DNA from: an uncultured Bacteroidales bacterium
GTDB taxonomy: Bacteria; Bacteroidota; Bacteroidia; Bacteroidales; P3
NCBI GenBank assembly: GCA_905234695.1
Contig: CAJOHZ010000002.1
Location: 62,001-126,000 of the forward strand
Direction of reading: 5' to 3'
Length of the DNA: 64,000 nucleotides
The number at the start of each line of letters is the position of its first letter. Position 1 is the first letter of the stretch. The notes below the pieces were generated by a model that was given only the letters and a program-made list of their open reading frames with translations, made no database searches and had not been told where the DNA came from. The translations under genes and the position numbers were made by a program. Shown one piece after another: positions 7,236 through 14,316 of the stretch.

Positions 7236-8516
7236 TTGAAATCAGTGGAACGAGAATTTTATATACCTAAATGTACAGAGCCTGTACTTATTGTTAATGA
7301 AAATGCACTGCGTTTAATTTCGTATGGTGCAAAGTCACCGTTACCTTGTGTAAATACGTTGAATCATGCTTCGGTGTCTAAAGGTCATATAATTCATAGT
7401 ATATTGGATAAAAATAAAAAATGGCATATTGAGGATTTACAGAGATATGTAGTTGAATTTAATGATGAGGCTGAATATTTGTTTCAATTAGTCTCTTGTG
7501 GTTCTTGTCCTACATGCCAGGAAAAGAGACAAAACGATTTGGTAAATCGTTGTAGGTTGGAATCGGAGTTATATGATTGTCCTCCGTATTTTTTTACACT
7601 TACATATGCGCCTAAGTATTTACCTTATTGTGGTGAATTGAAGTATACAGATGTTCAAAGGTTTTGGAAAAGATTGCGTATTAATTGGACTAGAAAAGGT
7701 TTGGAACATGATATTCGGTATTTAGTAGCAGGTGAGTATGGTTCAAAATATGGTCGTCCACATTATCATGTTATATTGTGGAATAATCCATACCATTGTA
7801 ATGAATTGATGCCATATGAGCATAATAAGTTGGCACAAGATATTTTTGACGCTTGGTCTATGTGTGAGCCTCAAAGCTTTGATTTCGGTCAGTGTGGCGA
7901 TGGTGCTGCTGCGTATGCTGCTAAATATGCTGGTAAACCTAAATCATTGTGCAAACATTGGAATAAGCCGTTTATACGTACATCAATAGGTCATGGTGGT
8001 ATTGGTTATCCATTTCTAGCGAAAGATATGGAATATTACAGAAAAAATGTTAACTGTGATAAGATTGTCTATACTAGTAAAAGCGATTTTCAAATACATG
8101 AAATAAACTATGGTGCTTATATAAGTACACATATTTTTCCGTCAAACTGTCGTTTGGTGAATCCTCAAATAAAATCTCTATATAAGCAGTTGACTGATTT
8201 ATTTACAATAATGTGTCAGTTACGGGTTGTTTCTTATAATGATGCGCATGAGGTGTTAGAATTACTTAAACCACCATATACTCGTAATAAGTTGTCACAG
8301 AAGGAATGTAGCGTTAAGTTACATTATAGAGGTTTTTGTAAAGATTATTTTTTGATGCGTTTTGTTAAAGTCTGCCACGTTTTATATGATGAATTATCTG
8401 TACAATCCGAAGTTGAGACTATACAACGACCTGTACCACACAATAAATCTCATTCATGGAATGATTTGTATGTGAGAATGAAACATTCTTTTTCGCGTTC
8501 AAAAGAAATTTTCTGA
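7236..8516 (+). CDS. Microvirus replication initiation protein VP4 (HUH endonuclease)
   Basis: A 426-residue rolling-circle initiator that nicks the origin and joins the replicated strand. The N-terminal third has a Cys cluster (SCGSCPTCQEKRQNDLVNRC). Next comes FFTLTYAPKYLPYCG (motif I), then the HUH motif in GRPHYHVILW near residue 175. The tyrosine motif YAAKYAGK lies near residue 230, followed by IGHGGIGYPFL. No in-frame ATG precedes the conserved Cys cluster. The start is therefore non-ATG: TTG at 7236 or GTG at 7245. The gene is separated from the capsid operon by a terminator and so needs its own promoter. It is the most AT-rich gene of the phage. Confidence 0.93.
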   Translation: MKSVEREFYIPKCTEPVLIVNENALRLISYGAKSPLPCVNTLNHASVSKGHIIHSILDKNKKWHIEDLQRYVVEFNDEAEYLFQLVSCGSCPTCQEKRQNDLVNRCRLESELYDCPPYFFTLTYAPKYLPYCGELKYTDVQRFWKRLRINWTRKGLEHDIRYLVAGEYGSKYGRPHYHVILWNNPYHCNELMPYEHNKLAQDIFDAWSMCEPQSFDFGQCGDGAAAYAAKYAGKPKSLCKHWNKPFIRTSIGHGGIGYPFLAKDMEYYRKNVNCDKIVYTSKSDFQIHEINYGAYISTHIFPSNCRLVNPQIKSLYKQLTDLFTIMCQLRVVSYNDAHEVLELLKPPYTRNKLSQKECSVKLHYRGFCKDYFLMRFVKVCHVLYDELSVQSEVETIQRPVPHNKSHSWNDLYVRMKHSFSRSKEIF

Positions 8517-8553
8517 GTTGTGTGAGACATAACGCGACCGCGATTTTAGTATC

Positions 8554-8697
8554 TGGTTCGTGTTGTGGCTGTGTGTGGTTATAGCGAAGTGGTAAGTGGT
8601 AGTCCCCGTTCGGCCGGCTCCCGCCTGTATTCTTTCGGCTGGCTCCCGCCTGTATTCTTTCGGCTGGCTCCCGCCTATATTTGGTTCGTGTTGTGGC
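8554..8697. repeat. 16-bp direct repeat flanking the tandem repeats
   Basis: TGGTTCGTGTTGTGGC occurs at 8554-8569 and again at 8682-8697, on either side of the 25-bp tandem repeats. It may mark a duplication or paired protein-binding sites in the phage control region. Nothing in it looks coding. Confidence 0.75.
8609..8682. repeat. Three 25-bp tandem repeats in the phage non-coding region
   Basis: Three copies with 25-bp period start at 8609, 8634 and 8659. Each is built on TTCGGCTGGCTCCCGCCTGT with one or two changes (copy 1 has CCGG, copy 3 ends TATATTT). They are far more GC-rich than the rest of the phage. They could be iterons for the replication protein or part of the origin; this is inference from position between Rep and the right att site. 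Confidence 0.8.
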
Positions 8698-8897
8698 AGA
8701 CTGGTCTGTGTTGGTTAAAACGGAGTGTAAGTGGTTCCTTAAATTGGTAATTCTCATTTTGTTCTTTGGTGTTGTGAAATGGTTACATGTGTACTACTAC
8801 ATTAATACACTATATGTGTCGGGATGTTGGTTACAAGTAGTGGAAGCAAAGCGCCTAACGGCTCCTGCCCCTTTATCTGTGTTGCTGGTTTTTATTT

Positions 8898-8973
8898 CCA
8901 TCATGAGTGGTCGCGTTCACGCATGCGTGTGGCTTGTGCGTTCAATGGCGCGTGAACGCTCACGACATGATGG
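8898..8973. repeat. Long inverted repeat in the phage non-coding region
   Basis: Arms 8898-8922 and 8950-8973 are near-complementary: the left begins CCATCATG and ends GCGTTCACGC, and the right mirrors both. The 27-base spacer starts with the palindrome ACGCATGCGT region (8919-8928). The arms would give a stable cruciform or single-strand hairpin of about 22 bp. In a rolling-circle ssDNA phage this is a natural candidate for the nick site or packaging signal. The region 8517-9140 otherwise holds no gene I can support. Confidence 0.75.
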
Positions 8974-9089
8974 ATATATTCAGTTGTAGACATGTTGTGC
9001 TGGAGGATTTGCGCTCGACGTTAGCAGGATTCGGTCGCTTTGATTTGTCGGCTTGTCGAAAATTGTTTTATTGAATATTTTACTTTTTT

Positions 9090-9120
9090 TTTATGAAATA
9101 AAATAATTTTCGTATATTTG
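9090..9120 (+). promoter_or_regulatory. Promoter of the 30-codon membrane-peptide gene
   Basis: TATATTTG at 9113-9120 fits the Bacteroidota -7 box TAnnTTTG. The -33 region (TTTTAT near 9090) is only partly matched. The expected start of transcription is about 14 bases before the ATG at 9141. Confidence 0.6.
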
Positions 9121-9140
9121 CAAATCAAATATATAAGGCT

Positions 9141-9233
9141 ATGTATTTATTAGTTGTTCTAATTATTATTGTTATACCTATTTTGATACCTCTTTATATC
9201 AAATGGATTCGTAAATTATTTAACAAAGATTAA
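9141..9233 (+). CDS. 30-residue single-span membrane peptide of the phage
   Basis: ATG at 9141 to TAA at 9231-9233 encodes 30 residues: MYLLVVLIIIVIPILIPLYI followed by KWIRKLFNKD. One membrane-spanning segment with a central Pro is followed by a basic tail, so the C-terminus should face the cytoplasm. It has its own consensus promoter and lies within the phage near the right att site. The layout resembles small hydrophobic toxins, lysis peptides or superinfection-exclusion peptides, but sequence alone cannot choose between them. It is too small for most gene finders. Coding status is inferred from the promoter, intact frame and clear topology. Confidence 0.55.
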   Translation: MYLLVVLIIIVIPILIPLYIKWIRKLFNKD

Positions 9234-9244
9234 CATTTCAAAAG

Positions 9245-9275
9245 TTTGTTATGTCAAAAATTATTCGTATCTTTG
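9245..9275 (+). promoter_or_regulatory. Consensus promoter at the right prophage end, pointing outwards
   Basis: TTTG at 9245-9248, a 19-base spacer and TATCTTTG at 9268-9275 together match the Bacteroidota housekeeping promoter perfectly. Transcription would start near 9282 and run through attR into the bidirectional host terminator at 9365-9402, with no gene in between. In the excised circular phage the same promoter would lie just upstream of the small genes and the capsid gene. Confidence 0.82.
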
Positions 9276-9324
9276 TATCTGTAAGGTTAAGACAAAGAAA
9301 CCTTGTAAAGCACTGAAATATAGA

Positions 9325-9352
9325 AGTTAACATATCACCGATACTCGTAGTA
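9325..9352. other. dif: attR: dif-like XerC/XerD recombination site at the right prophage end
   Basis: The 28-bp partner of the left site. Read on the minus strand the arms are TACTACGAGTA and ATATGTTAACT around the centre TCGGTG. Five positions differ from the left copy, all in the arms, as expected after recombination between two similar but non-identical sites. In the uninfected host one dif copy would lie here between convergent genes. Confidence 0.8.
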
Positions 9353-9364
9353 TTGTATAGCACT

Positions 9365-9402
9365 AAAAAACCGAGGTTGAATTCATTCAGCCCCGGTTTT
9401 TC
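9365..9402. terminator. Bidirectional terminator between attR and the TPR gene
   Basis: A long stem, AACCGAGGTTGAA with TTCAGCCCCGGTT (two G-U pairs), has a T-run on both strands. On the minus strand it ends the TPR gene, whose stop is at 9423. On the plus strand it ends any transcript leaving the prophage. Confidence 0.88.
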
Positions 9403-9422
9403 TTGCTTGTCTTTATTGCGAT

Positions 9423-10631
9423 TTATTGTGCAGCTTTCTGCAACTGATCCATCCGAGCGTTGATCACTTTCAACTCGTCGAACATCTCCAGACGGGCGTA
9501 GACAGTTTTCAACGCCTGCAGGCAGTGATACAGATTCTGGCGGTTGACACCTTGACCTTCTGCATCCATGCCGTCGATGTAGCTGATGGCGCTGTTGAAA
9601 TACGGAATCGACTGACGCCACAATTCCATGCACTGGGAGTTCAGCAAAGCGGCACCTTCCTCATCGTCGAGCGGCAGCTTCTCCAGCGCGTCGAGTTTAC
9701 TGACACCACGGTTGTAGAGCATCTTGCCCAGACCGAAGTTGGCCAGGAACTGGTTCGGCAGCACCTTCAGCGACTCTTTGTAGCTCGCCTCGGCACCTTC
9801 GTAGTCCTCCACGCTCTCTTTGGTGGCGCCAGCGGCAGCCAGCAGATTGGCGTGTACATCCGGCTTGTCGTTGGTCTTCTCCAACGCCTTCTGAATCTCA
9901 GCATTGCCCTGTTCCATATTGCCTTTCAGCATATAAGCTTCAGCCAGCAGCATGTTGGCATTGTAATCGTCCGGGCAGAACTTGGTATAGTTCTGGGCCA
10001 GCTTCACAGCCTCGTTGGTGTCGCCTTCGCTCTTGTACACGTTGAACAGGTTTCTGTACACCAGGTTCTCTTTGGTCTTGGTACGCACCAGCGGCTTGAA
10101 ATACTTCTTGATATTGTCGTTGCTCTTTGCGTAAATGGCAGCGCGGCCGGCCAACAGATAAGAATCGGAGGCATATTGTTTCTTGCCGCACTCGTTGAAC
10201 ACACGCACCGACTCCTCACAGAGTTGCATACAATTGTCCCAGTTTTGGGTATTGAAGGCAGCCACAGCCTGCTTATACAGTTCGTTGCCAACAAAACCGA
10301 ACACATTGCCGTTACCTTCAGCAAACTCCTTGTCGGTATCCAGCTCTTTGCAACGGAATGCCGCCTCTTTGGCCTTCTCCAGCCAGCCTTCCGAGATGTT
10401 CTTGTACTTCTGTGCATCGTTTCCAATCTGGCTGTATATCAAGCCTGCATAGTACCATGTCTTGGCATCGTTCTTGGTGTCCTCATGGACACAAGCCTTG
10501 TCAATATACTCTTTGGCTTTGTTCAGGTAACCTTTTTTCATTTGACTGGCAGCGCTTTGTACCATCAGTGACTGTGCGCCGGCGGCAAGCCCCATGGCTG
10601 CAAAGGCCAGCATGAATGCGATTTTTTTCAT
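9423..10631 (-). CDS. Exported TPR-repeat protein
   Basis: A 402-residue protein with a clear signal peptide (MKKIAFMLAFAAMGLAAGAQ) followed by about nine helical repeats of tetratricopeptide type. Examples are AKTWYYAGLIYSQIGNDAQK and YNANMLLAEAYMLKGNMEQG. It is probably periplasmic or attached to the outer membrane and should act as a protein-protein scaffold. Partners cannot be deduced. It lies downstream of gyrA on the same strand with a 103-bp gap and ends at a strong terminator. No catalytic motif is seen. Confidence 0.8.
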   Translation of the reverse strand: MKKIAFMLAFAAMGLAAGAQSLMVQSAASQMKKGYLNKAKEYIDKACVHEDTKNDAKTWYYAGLIYSQIGNDAQKYKNISEGWLEKAKEAAFRCKELDTDKEFAEGNGNVFGFVGNELYKQAVAAFNTQNWDNCMQLCEESVRVFNECGKKQYASDSYLLAGRAAIYAKSNDNIKKYFKPLVRTKTKENLVYRNLFNVYKSEGDTNEAVKLAQNYTKFCPDDYNANMLLAEAYMLKGNMEQGNAEIQKALEKTNDKPDVHANLLAAAGATKESVEDYEGAEASYKESLKVLPNQFLANFGLGKMLYNRGVSKLDALEKLPLDDEEGAALLNSQCMELWRQSIPYFNSAISYIDGMDAEGQGVNRQNLYHCLQALKTVYARLEMFDELKVINARMDQLQKAAQ

Positions 10632-10734
10632 TTTTTATCAGTTTTTAAGCGGAAGTTCGCTTGGTTGTTTTTTTGAGTCAGTTGTTTGTTTCTATTATGT
10701 ATGGATTCTGTTGGATTTCTTGCAGTGCCCTCCC

Positions 10735-13311
10735 CTATTCCTCCGTCTCGGGGGTCTCGTTGGAGGTTTCTGTTCCGTCTCCAGGAATCTCTGTATCAAT
10801 GTTCTCACCGTCGATGTCGGGCATCGGTTCCGCGGTCTCCTCCTCGTTGTCGGAAGGCACCTTGGTGATGGAAGCAATATAATCCTTGCCTCTCAGGTTG
10901 ATGAGTTTCACGCCCTGGGTATTGCGGCCCAGCACACGCAACTCATTCACCTTCATACGGATGGTGATACCACTGCGGTTGATAATCATCAAGTCCTCGT
11001 CGTCGTTGACGTTGGTAAGGGCCACGATGCCACCGGTCTTGTCGGTCACCTTCATGGTCATCACGCCCTTTCCGCCGCGGTGGGTGGGTCGATAGCCGAG
11101 ATTCTTTTCGGGGTCGTATTTCAGTTTCGACTTCTTTCCGAAACCGTTCTCGCTAACCACAAGGATATCGTCGTTGTCGTTGTTTGAGCAGAGGAGGCCG
11201 ATAACGGCATCGTCCTCGCCTTCCAATGTGATACCCTTGACACCGGAAGCACCACGACCCATCTCGCGGAACTCGCCTTCGTCGCAGCGCACCACCCTAC
11301 CCTTCTTCGAGGCAATCAGCAACTCGCTGTTGCCGTCGGTAAGACGGGCAGTGACCAGCTCGTCGCCCTCGCGGATACCCACGGCGATGATGCCGTTGGT
11401 GCGGGGACGCGAATAGCTCTCCAGCGAAGTCTTCTTCACGATACCGTTCTTCGTACACATCACGATGAAGTGGTTGTTGAGGTATTCCGCATCGCTGAGG
11501 TTCTCCACATTGACATAGGCCTTCACCTTGTCATCGGGCTCGATGTTAATCATGTTGAGGATGGGACGGCCTTTCGAGTTCTTCTCGCCCTCAGGCACCT
11601 CGAAGGCACGCATCCAGTAGCAACGGCCCTTCTCGGTGAAGAACAGCAGGTAGTTGTGGTTGGTACACATGAAGATATGCTCCACAAAGTCCTCGTTGCG
11701 CACCGAACTGCCCTTCGAGCCCACACCGCCACGGGTCTGGGCGCGGTATTCGTTCAGCAGCGTGCGTTTCACATAGCCCATGTGCGAGATGGTGATGACC
11801 ACCTCATCGTCGGGGATGGTGTCCTCGATGCGGAAGTTGGAAGCCTCGTACTTGATGGCGGTGCGGCGGTCGTCGCCGTATTTCTCGCGAATCTCGGACA
11901 ACTCGCCCTTGATAACCTCAAACAAAACATTCTTGTCGCCCAGAATCTCCTTGCAACGGGCAATGAAGCGCAGTTTCTCGTCGTATTCGTCCTGCAATTT
12001 CTGACGTTCCATACCGGTCAGCTGACGCAGACGCATCTCGACGATGGCCTGGGCCTGCAGGTCGCTGAACTGCCAGCGGTCCATCAGTCCCTGACGGGCC
12101 TCTTCGACAGTCTTGGATGCGCGGATAAGGGCAATAATCTCGTCAATGATGTCGATGGCCCGCAGGAAACCTTCCAGCAGATGGGCGCGTTTCTCTGCCT
12201 CGGCCATCTCGAAACGGGTGCGGCGGGTCACCACATCTTCGCGGTGCTCAACGAAATTGCGAATCAGGTCTTTCAGATTGAGCAGCATCGGGCGGCCGTG
12301 GACCAACGCGATGTTGTTGACCGCAAACGAACTCTGCAGTTCGCTCAACTGGAACAGCTTGTTCAGTATGATATTGGGCACCACATCATGACGCAGGATG
12401 TACACCACACGTGTACCCTCCTTGTCCGACTCGTCGCGGATGTCGGTGATGCCGACAATCTTGCCGTCTTTCACCAACTGCGCCTGACGCTTGATCATCT
12501 CGCTCTTGTTGACCCCATAAGGGATGGTGTGGGCCACAATGATGTTACGACCCTTATTGTCCACCTCGATGCTCGTGTCGGCACGAAGCACTACACTGCC
12601 GCGACCGGTTGTGTAAGCGTCGCGCACCCCGTTGTAGCCGTATATCGTACCACCGCCGGGGAAATCGGGCGCCTTGACATACTGCATCAGTTCCTCCACA
12701 GTGATGTCGTTATTGTCGATAAAAGCGATGCAACCGTCCAGCACCTCGCGCAAGTTGTGGGTTGGCATGTTGGTAGCCATACCGACCGCGATACCGTTAG
12801 AGCCGTTGACCAGCAAGTTGGGGATACGGGCCGGCAGCACGGTGGGTTCCTCGCGCTCGTTGGTGTAGGTGGGCATCATGTCGACCGTCTCTTTCTTGAT
12901 GTCGGCCAACATCTCGTTGGATATCTGCTCCATGCGGCACTCGGTGTAACGCATGGCGGCGGGGCTGTCGCCGTCGATGCTACCGAAGTTACCCTGGCCA
13001 TCCACTAACGTGTAGCGCATATTCCACGGCTGGGCCATACGCACCATGGCGAAATATACCGACGAATCGCCGTGGGGGTGGTACTGTCCCAGCACCTCAC
13101 CCACCACGGTAGCCGACTTGCGGTAGGCGGTGTTGTAGAACATACCCATGTCGTTCATGGCATAGAGTATTCGGCGCTGGACAGGTTTCAAACCGTCGCG
13201 GACATCCGGCAACGCACGCGACACGATTACCGACATCGCATAGTCGATATAGGCGGTCTTCATTGTAGTCTCGATGTCTACGCGCGTGATTTTTTCGTTT
13301 TCAGAATTCAT
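10735..13311 (-). CDS. gyrA: DNA gyrase subunit A
   Basis: An 858-residue GyrA, the breakage-and-reunion subunit that introduces negative supercoils together with GyrB. The N-terminus ([20 protein letters not shown]) and catalytic Tyr122 in AAMRYTE are intact. The C-terminal domain begins with a GyrA-box-like element in [12 protein letters not shown], which separates GyrA from ParC. The tail is acidic ([20 protein letters not shown]), common in this phylum. In the quinolone-determining region [10 protein letters not shown], Ser83 (E. coli numbering) is kept and position 87 is Phe, not Asp. A good promoter precedes the gene. Confidence 0.96.
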   Translation of the reverse strand: MNSENEKITRVDIETTMKTAYIDYAMSVIVSRALPDVRDGLKPVQRRILYAMNDMGMFYNTAYRKSATVVGEVLGQYHPHGDSSVYFAMVRMAQPWNMRYTLVDGQGNFGSIDGDSPAAMRYTECRMEQISNEMLADIKKETVDMMPTYTNEREEPTVLPARIPNLLVNGSNGIAVGMATNMPTHNLREVLDGCIAFIDNNDITVEELMQYVKAPDFPGGGTIYGYNGVRDAYTTGRGSVVLRADTSIEVDNKGRNIIVAHTIPYGVNKSEMIKRQAQLVKDGKIVGITDIRDESDKEGTRVVYILRHDVVPNIILNKLFQLSELQSSFAVNNIALVHGRPMLLNLKDLIRNFVEHREDVVTRRTRFEMAEAEKRAHLLEGFLRAIDIIDEIIALIRASKTVEEARQGLMDRWQFSDLQAQAIVEMRLRQLTGMERQKLQDEYDEKLRFIARCKEILGDKNVLFEVIKGELSEIREKYGDDRRTAIKYEASNFRIEDTIPDDEVVITISHMGYVKRTLLNEYRAQTRGGVGSKGSSVRNEDFVEHIFMCTNHNYLLFFTEKGRCYWMRAFEVPEGEKNSKGRPILNMINIEPDDKVKAYVNVENLSDAEYLNNHFIVMCTKNGIVKKTSLESYSRPRTNGIIAVGIREGDELVTARLTDGNSELLIASKKGRVVRCDEGEFREMGRGASGVKGITLEGEDDAVIGLLCSNNDNDDILVVSENGFGKKSKLKYDPEKNLGYRPTHRGGKGVMTMKVTDKTGGIVALTNVNDDEDLMIINRSGITIRMKVNELRVLGRNTQGVKLINLRGKDYIASITKVPSDNEEETAEPMPDIDGENIDTEIPGDGTETSNETPETEE

Positions 13312-13375
13312 CGTTAGTATTAAAAAAGTTGTTTCTCAATATATAATGCAGACGTTGCGCTGCACACTTAAAATA

Positions 13376-13408
13376 CAAAGATACGATTTTTTTTTCATAT
13401 AACGCAAA
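13376..13408 (-). promoter_or_regulatory. Promoter of gyrA
   Basis: On the minus strand TTTG (13405-13408), a 21-base spacer and TATCTTTG (13376-13383) form a Bacteroidota-type promoter. It would give a leader of about 60 bases before the gyrA ATG at 13311. Confidence 0.8.
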
Positions 13409-13530
13409 TTTTCTTCACCCAAATGTGATAAAGAATATCCTTGACACTATTTAGAAACTGAAAACTAAAACTTTCCAACAAGGGAGTGACTTCGGTGTGG
13501 TCCTTTGGTGACGCTTATGTGCCTTTTGCC

Positions 13531-13590
13531 CTTCTCCGACGTTTCCCCGACATATCTCCGACACTTCTCCGACCTATGTCGGGAGAAGTG
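13531..13590. repeat. 11-bp tandem repeats followed by an inverted copy
   Basis: Four repeats with exactly 11-bp period share the core CTCCGAC (13534, 13545 with one change, 13556, 13567). They are followed by GTCGGGAGAAGTG (13578-13590), which can pair with CACTTCTCCGAC (13562-13573). The block lies in the 450-bp gap between the divergent gyrA and 13762 genes. That gap otherwise holds only the two promoters. Confidence 0.8.
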
Positions 13591-13739
13591 CGGGAAAAGT
13601 ACTGGGTATGTGCAAGATAAGAGTAAAGGGATGGAAAAATGAACATAAAAGCCTCACCGAGAGTACACTAGAGTCACTACGATGCCTCGGATTTTGAAAA
13701 AAAATTGACCGATAATTGCTCTTATTTATATTTTTTTCC

Positions 13740-13747
13740 TATCTTTG
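13740..13747 (+). promoter_or_regulatory. Promoter -7 box for the gene at 13762
   Basis: TATCTTTG followed by a short leader: the ATG at 13762 is 15 bases downstream. The upstream -33 region is T-rich without a perfect TTTG. This supports 13762, not the earlier in-frame start at 13705, as the true start. Confidence 0.7.
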
Positions 13748-13761
13748 CAAAAAACAACCGT

Positions 13762-14310
13762 ATGTATACAACAAACCAACCCACTGGGAATGTGGTTCGT
13801 GCGTCATTATGGCGTGCTGCTGCCGTGGATGCGGCGTTGCTGGGTGCCGCCTGTCTGGTTCCCACCCTCTCCCATCTTACTGCGCTACCGCTCTATCAAC
13901 TGAACCCCATGTTACTGATGCTGATGGCCTCACTGCTGTTGGTGCGCAACACCCGCATCCGCCGTCACAACCTGCGCAGTGCGAACGCCCTGCTGTTAGC
14001 CGTAGCCATGCCTGTAGTGTCGATGCTCGTCGTGGGAATGCCCACCCCTGCCAAGGCCCTCTGCATGGCCGCCGAGCTGTTTACCGTGGCCGGTCTCTAC
14101 AGCCTGCTCGAAAGCCGGATTTCTGCCAACCGTTGGGCGCAGTTCGGCCTGATGCTTGCCGCCATCCTTGTGGGCAAAGGAGTTTACTACGCCCTCAAGG
14201 CGCTCCTGATAAGTTCCGCCGTGCTCGTCGGCACTCCCATCCTCACCCAAGCACTTGCCGTCCTCGCCGCCGCCATGCTCTTCGTCCTGCTCCTTCCTAA
14301 GAACCAATAA
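13762..14310 (+). CDS. Integral membrane protein of unknown function
   Basis: A 182-residue, very hydrophobic protein (MYTTNQPTGNVVRASLWRAA...) with about five or six predicted membrane spans. These include ALLGAACLVPTLSHLTALPL, LLMLMASLLLV, ALLLAVAMPVVSMLVVGM and LTQALAVLAAAMLFVLLL. Topology and size recall small substrate-capture membrane proteins of vitamin transporters, but no signature confirms that. The ATG at 13762 was chosen because the promoter box lies just before it. It is 6 bp before the surface-protein gene, so the two are probably co-transcribed. Confidence 0.7.
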   Translation: MYTTNQPTGNVVRASLWRAAAVDAALLGAACLVPTLSHLTALPLYQLNPMLLMLMASLLLVRNTRIRRHNLRSANALLLAVAMPVVSMLVVGMPTPAKALCMAAELFTVAGLYSLLESRISANRWAQFGLMLAAILVGKGVYYALKALLISSAVLVGTPILTQALAVLAAAMLFVLLLPKNQ

Positions 14311-14316
14311 AGGTTT

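Larger units (their letters stand above)
2157..9352. mobile_element. Integrated microvirus (Microviridae prophage) at dif
   Basis: A 7,168-bp element, measured from att centre to att centre. It contains full-length homologues of the microvirus major capsid protein VP1, pilot protein VP2 and HUH replication initiator VP4, plus a small conserved protein and six small genes. It is AT-rich beside its GC-rich neighbours and interrupts a convergent host gene pair. There is no integrase, consistent with use of host XerC/XerD. No frameshift or stop is seen in any core gene, so the element could still be active. Gene content and the large capsid protein suggest the Bacteroidota-associated (Alpavirinae-like) branch; that placement is inference. 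Confidence 0.93.

Noticed and set aside
8609-8682. Tandem repeats considered as a CRISPR array
   Set aside because: The units are directly adjacent with a 25-bp period and no variable spacers, and no cas genes are present.
8681-8989. A 102-codon plus-strand frame in the phage non-coding region with a hydrophobic stretch
   Set aside because: It runs through the long inverted repeat and the end of the tandem repeats, starts with a codon inside the 16-bp repeat and has no promoter or plausible domain. I treat it as chance.
2157-9352. Search for an integrase or recombinase inside the prophage
   Set aside because: No frame has tyrosine or serine recombinase motifs. The dif-like ends make host XerC/XerD sufficient.
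9426-10571. 381-codon plus-strand frame opposite the TPR gene
   Set aside because: The minus-strand product has a signal peptide and clear TPR repeats; the plus-strand product is an antisense artefact.
11470-13008. Long plus-strand frame (512 codons) opposite gyrA
   Set aside because: It is a shadow of the GC-rich, strongly coding gyrA strand. Composition is His/Val/Gln-rich with no domain.
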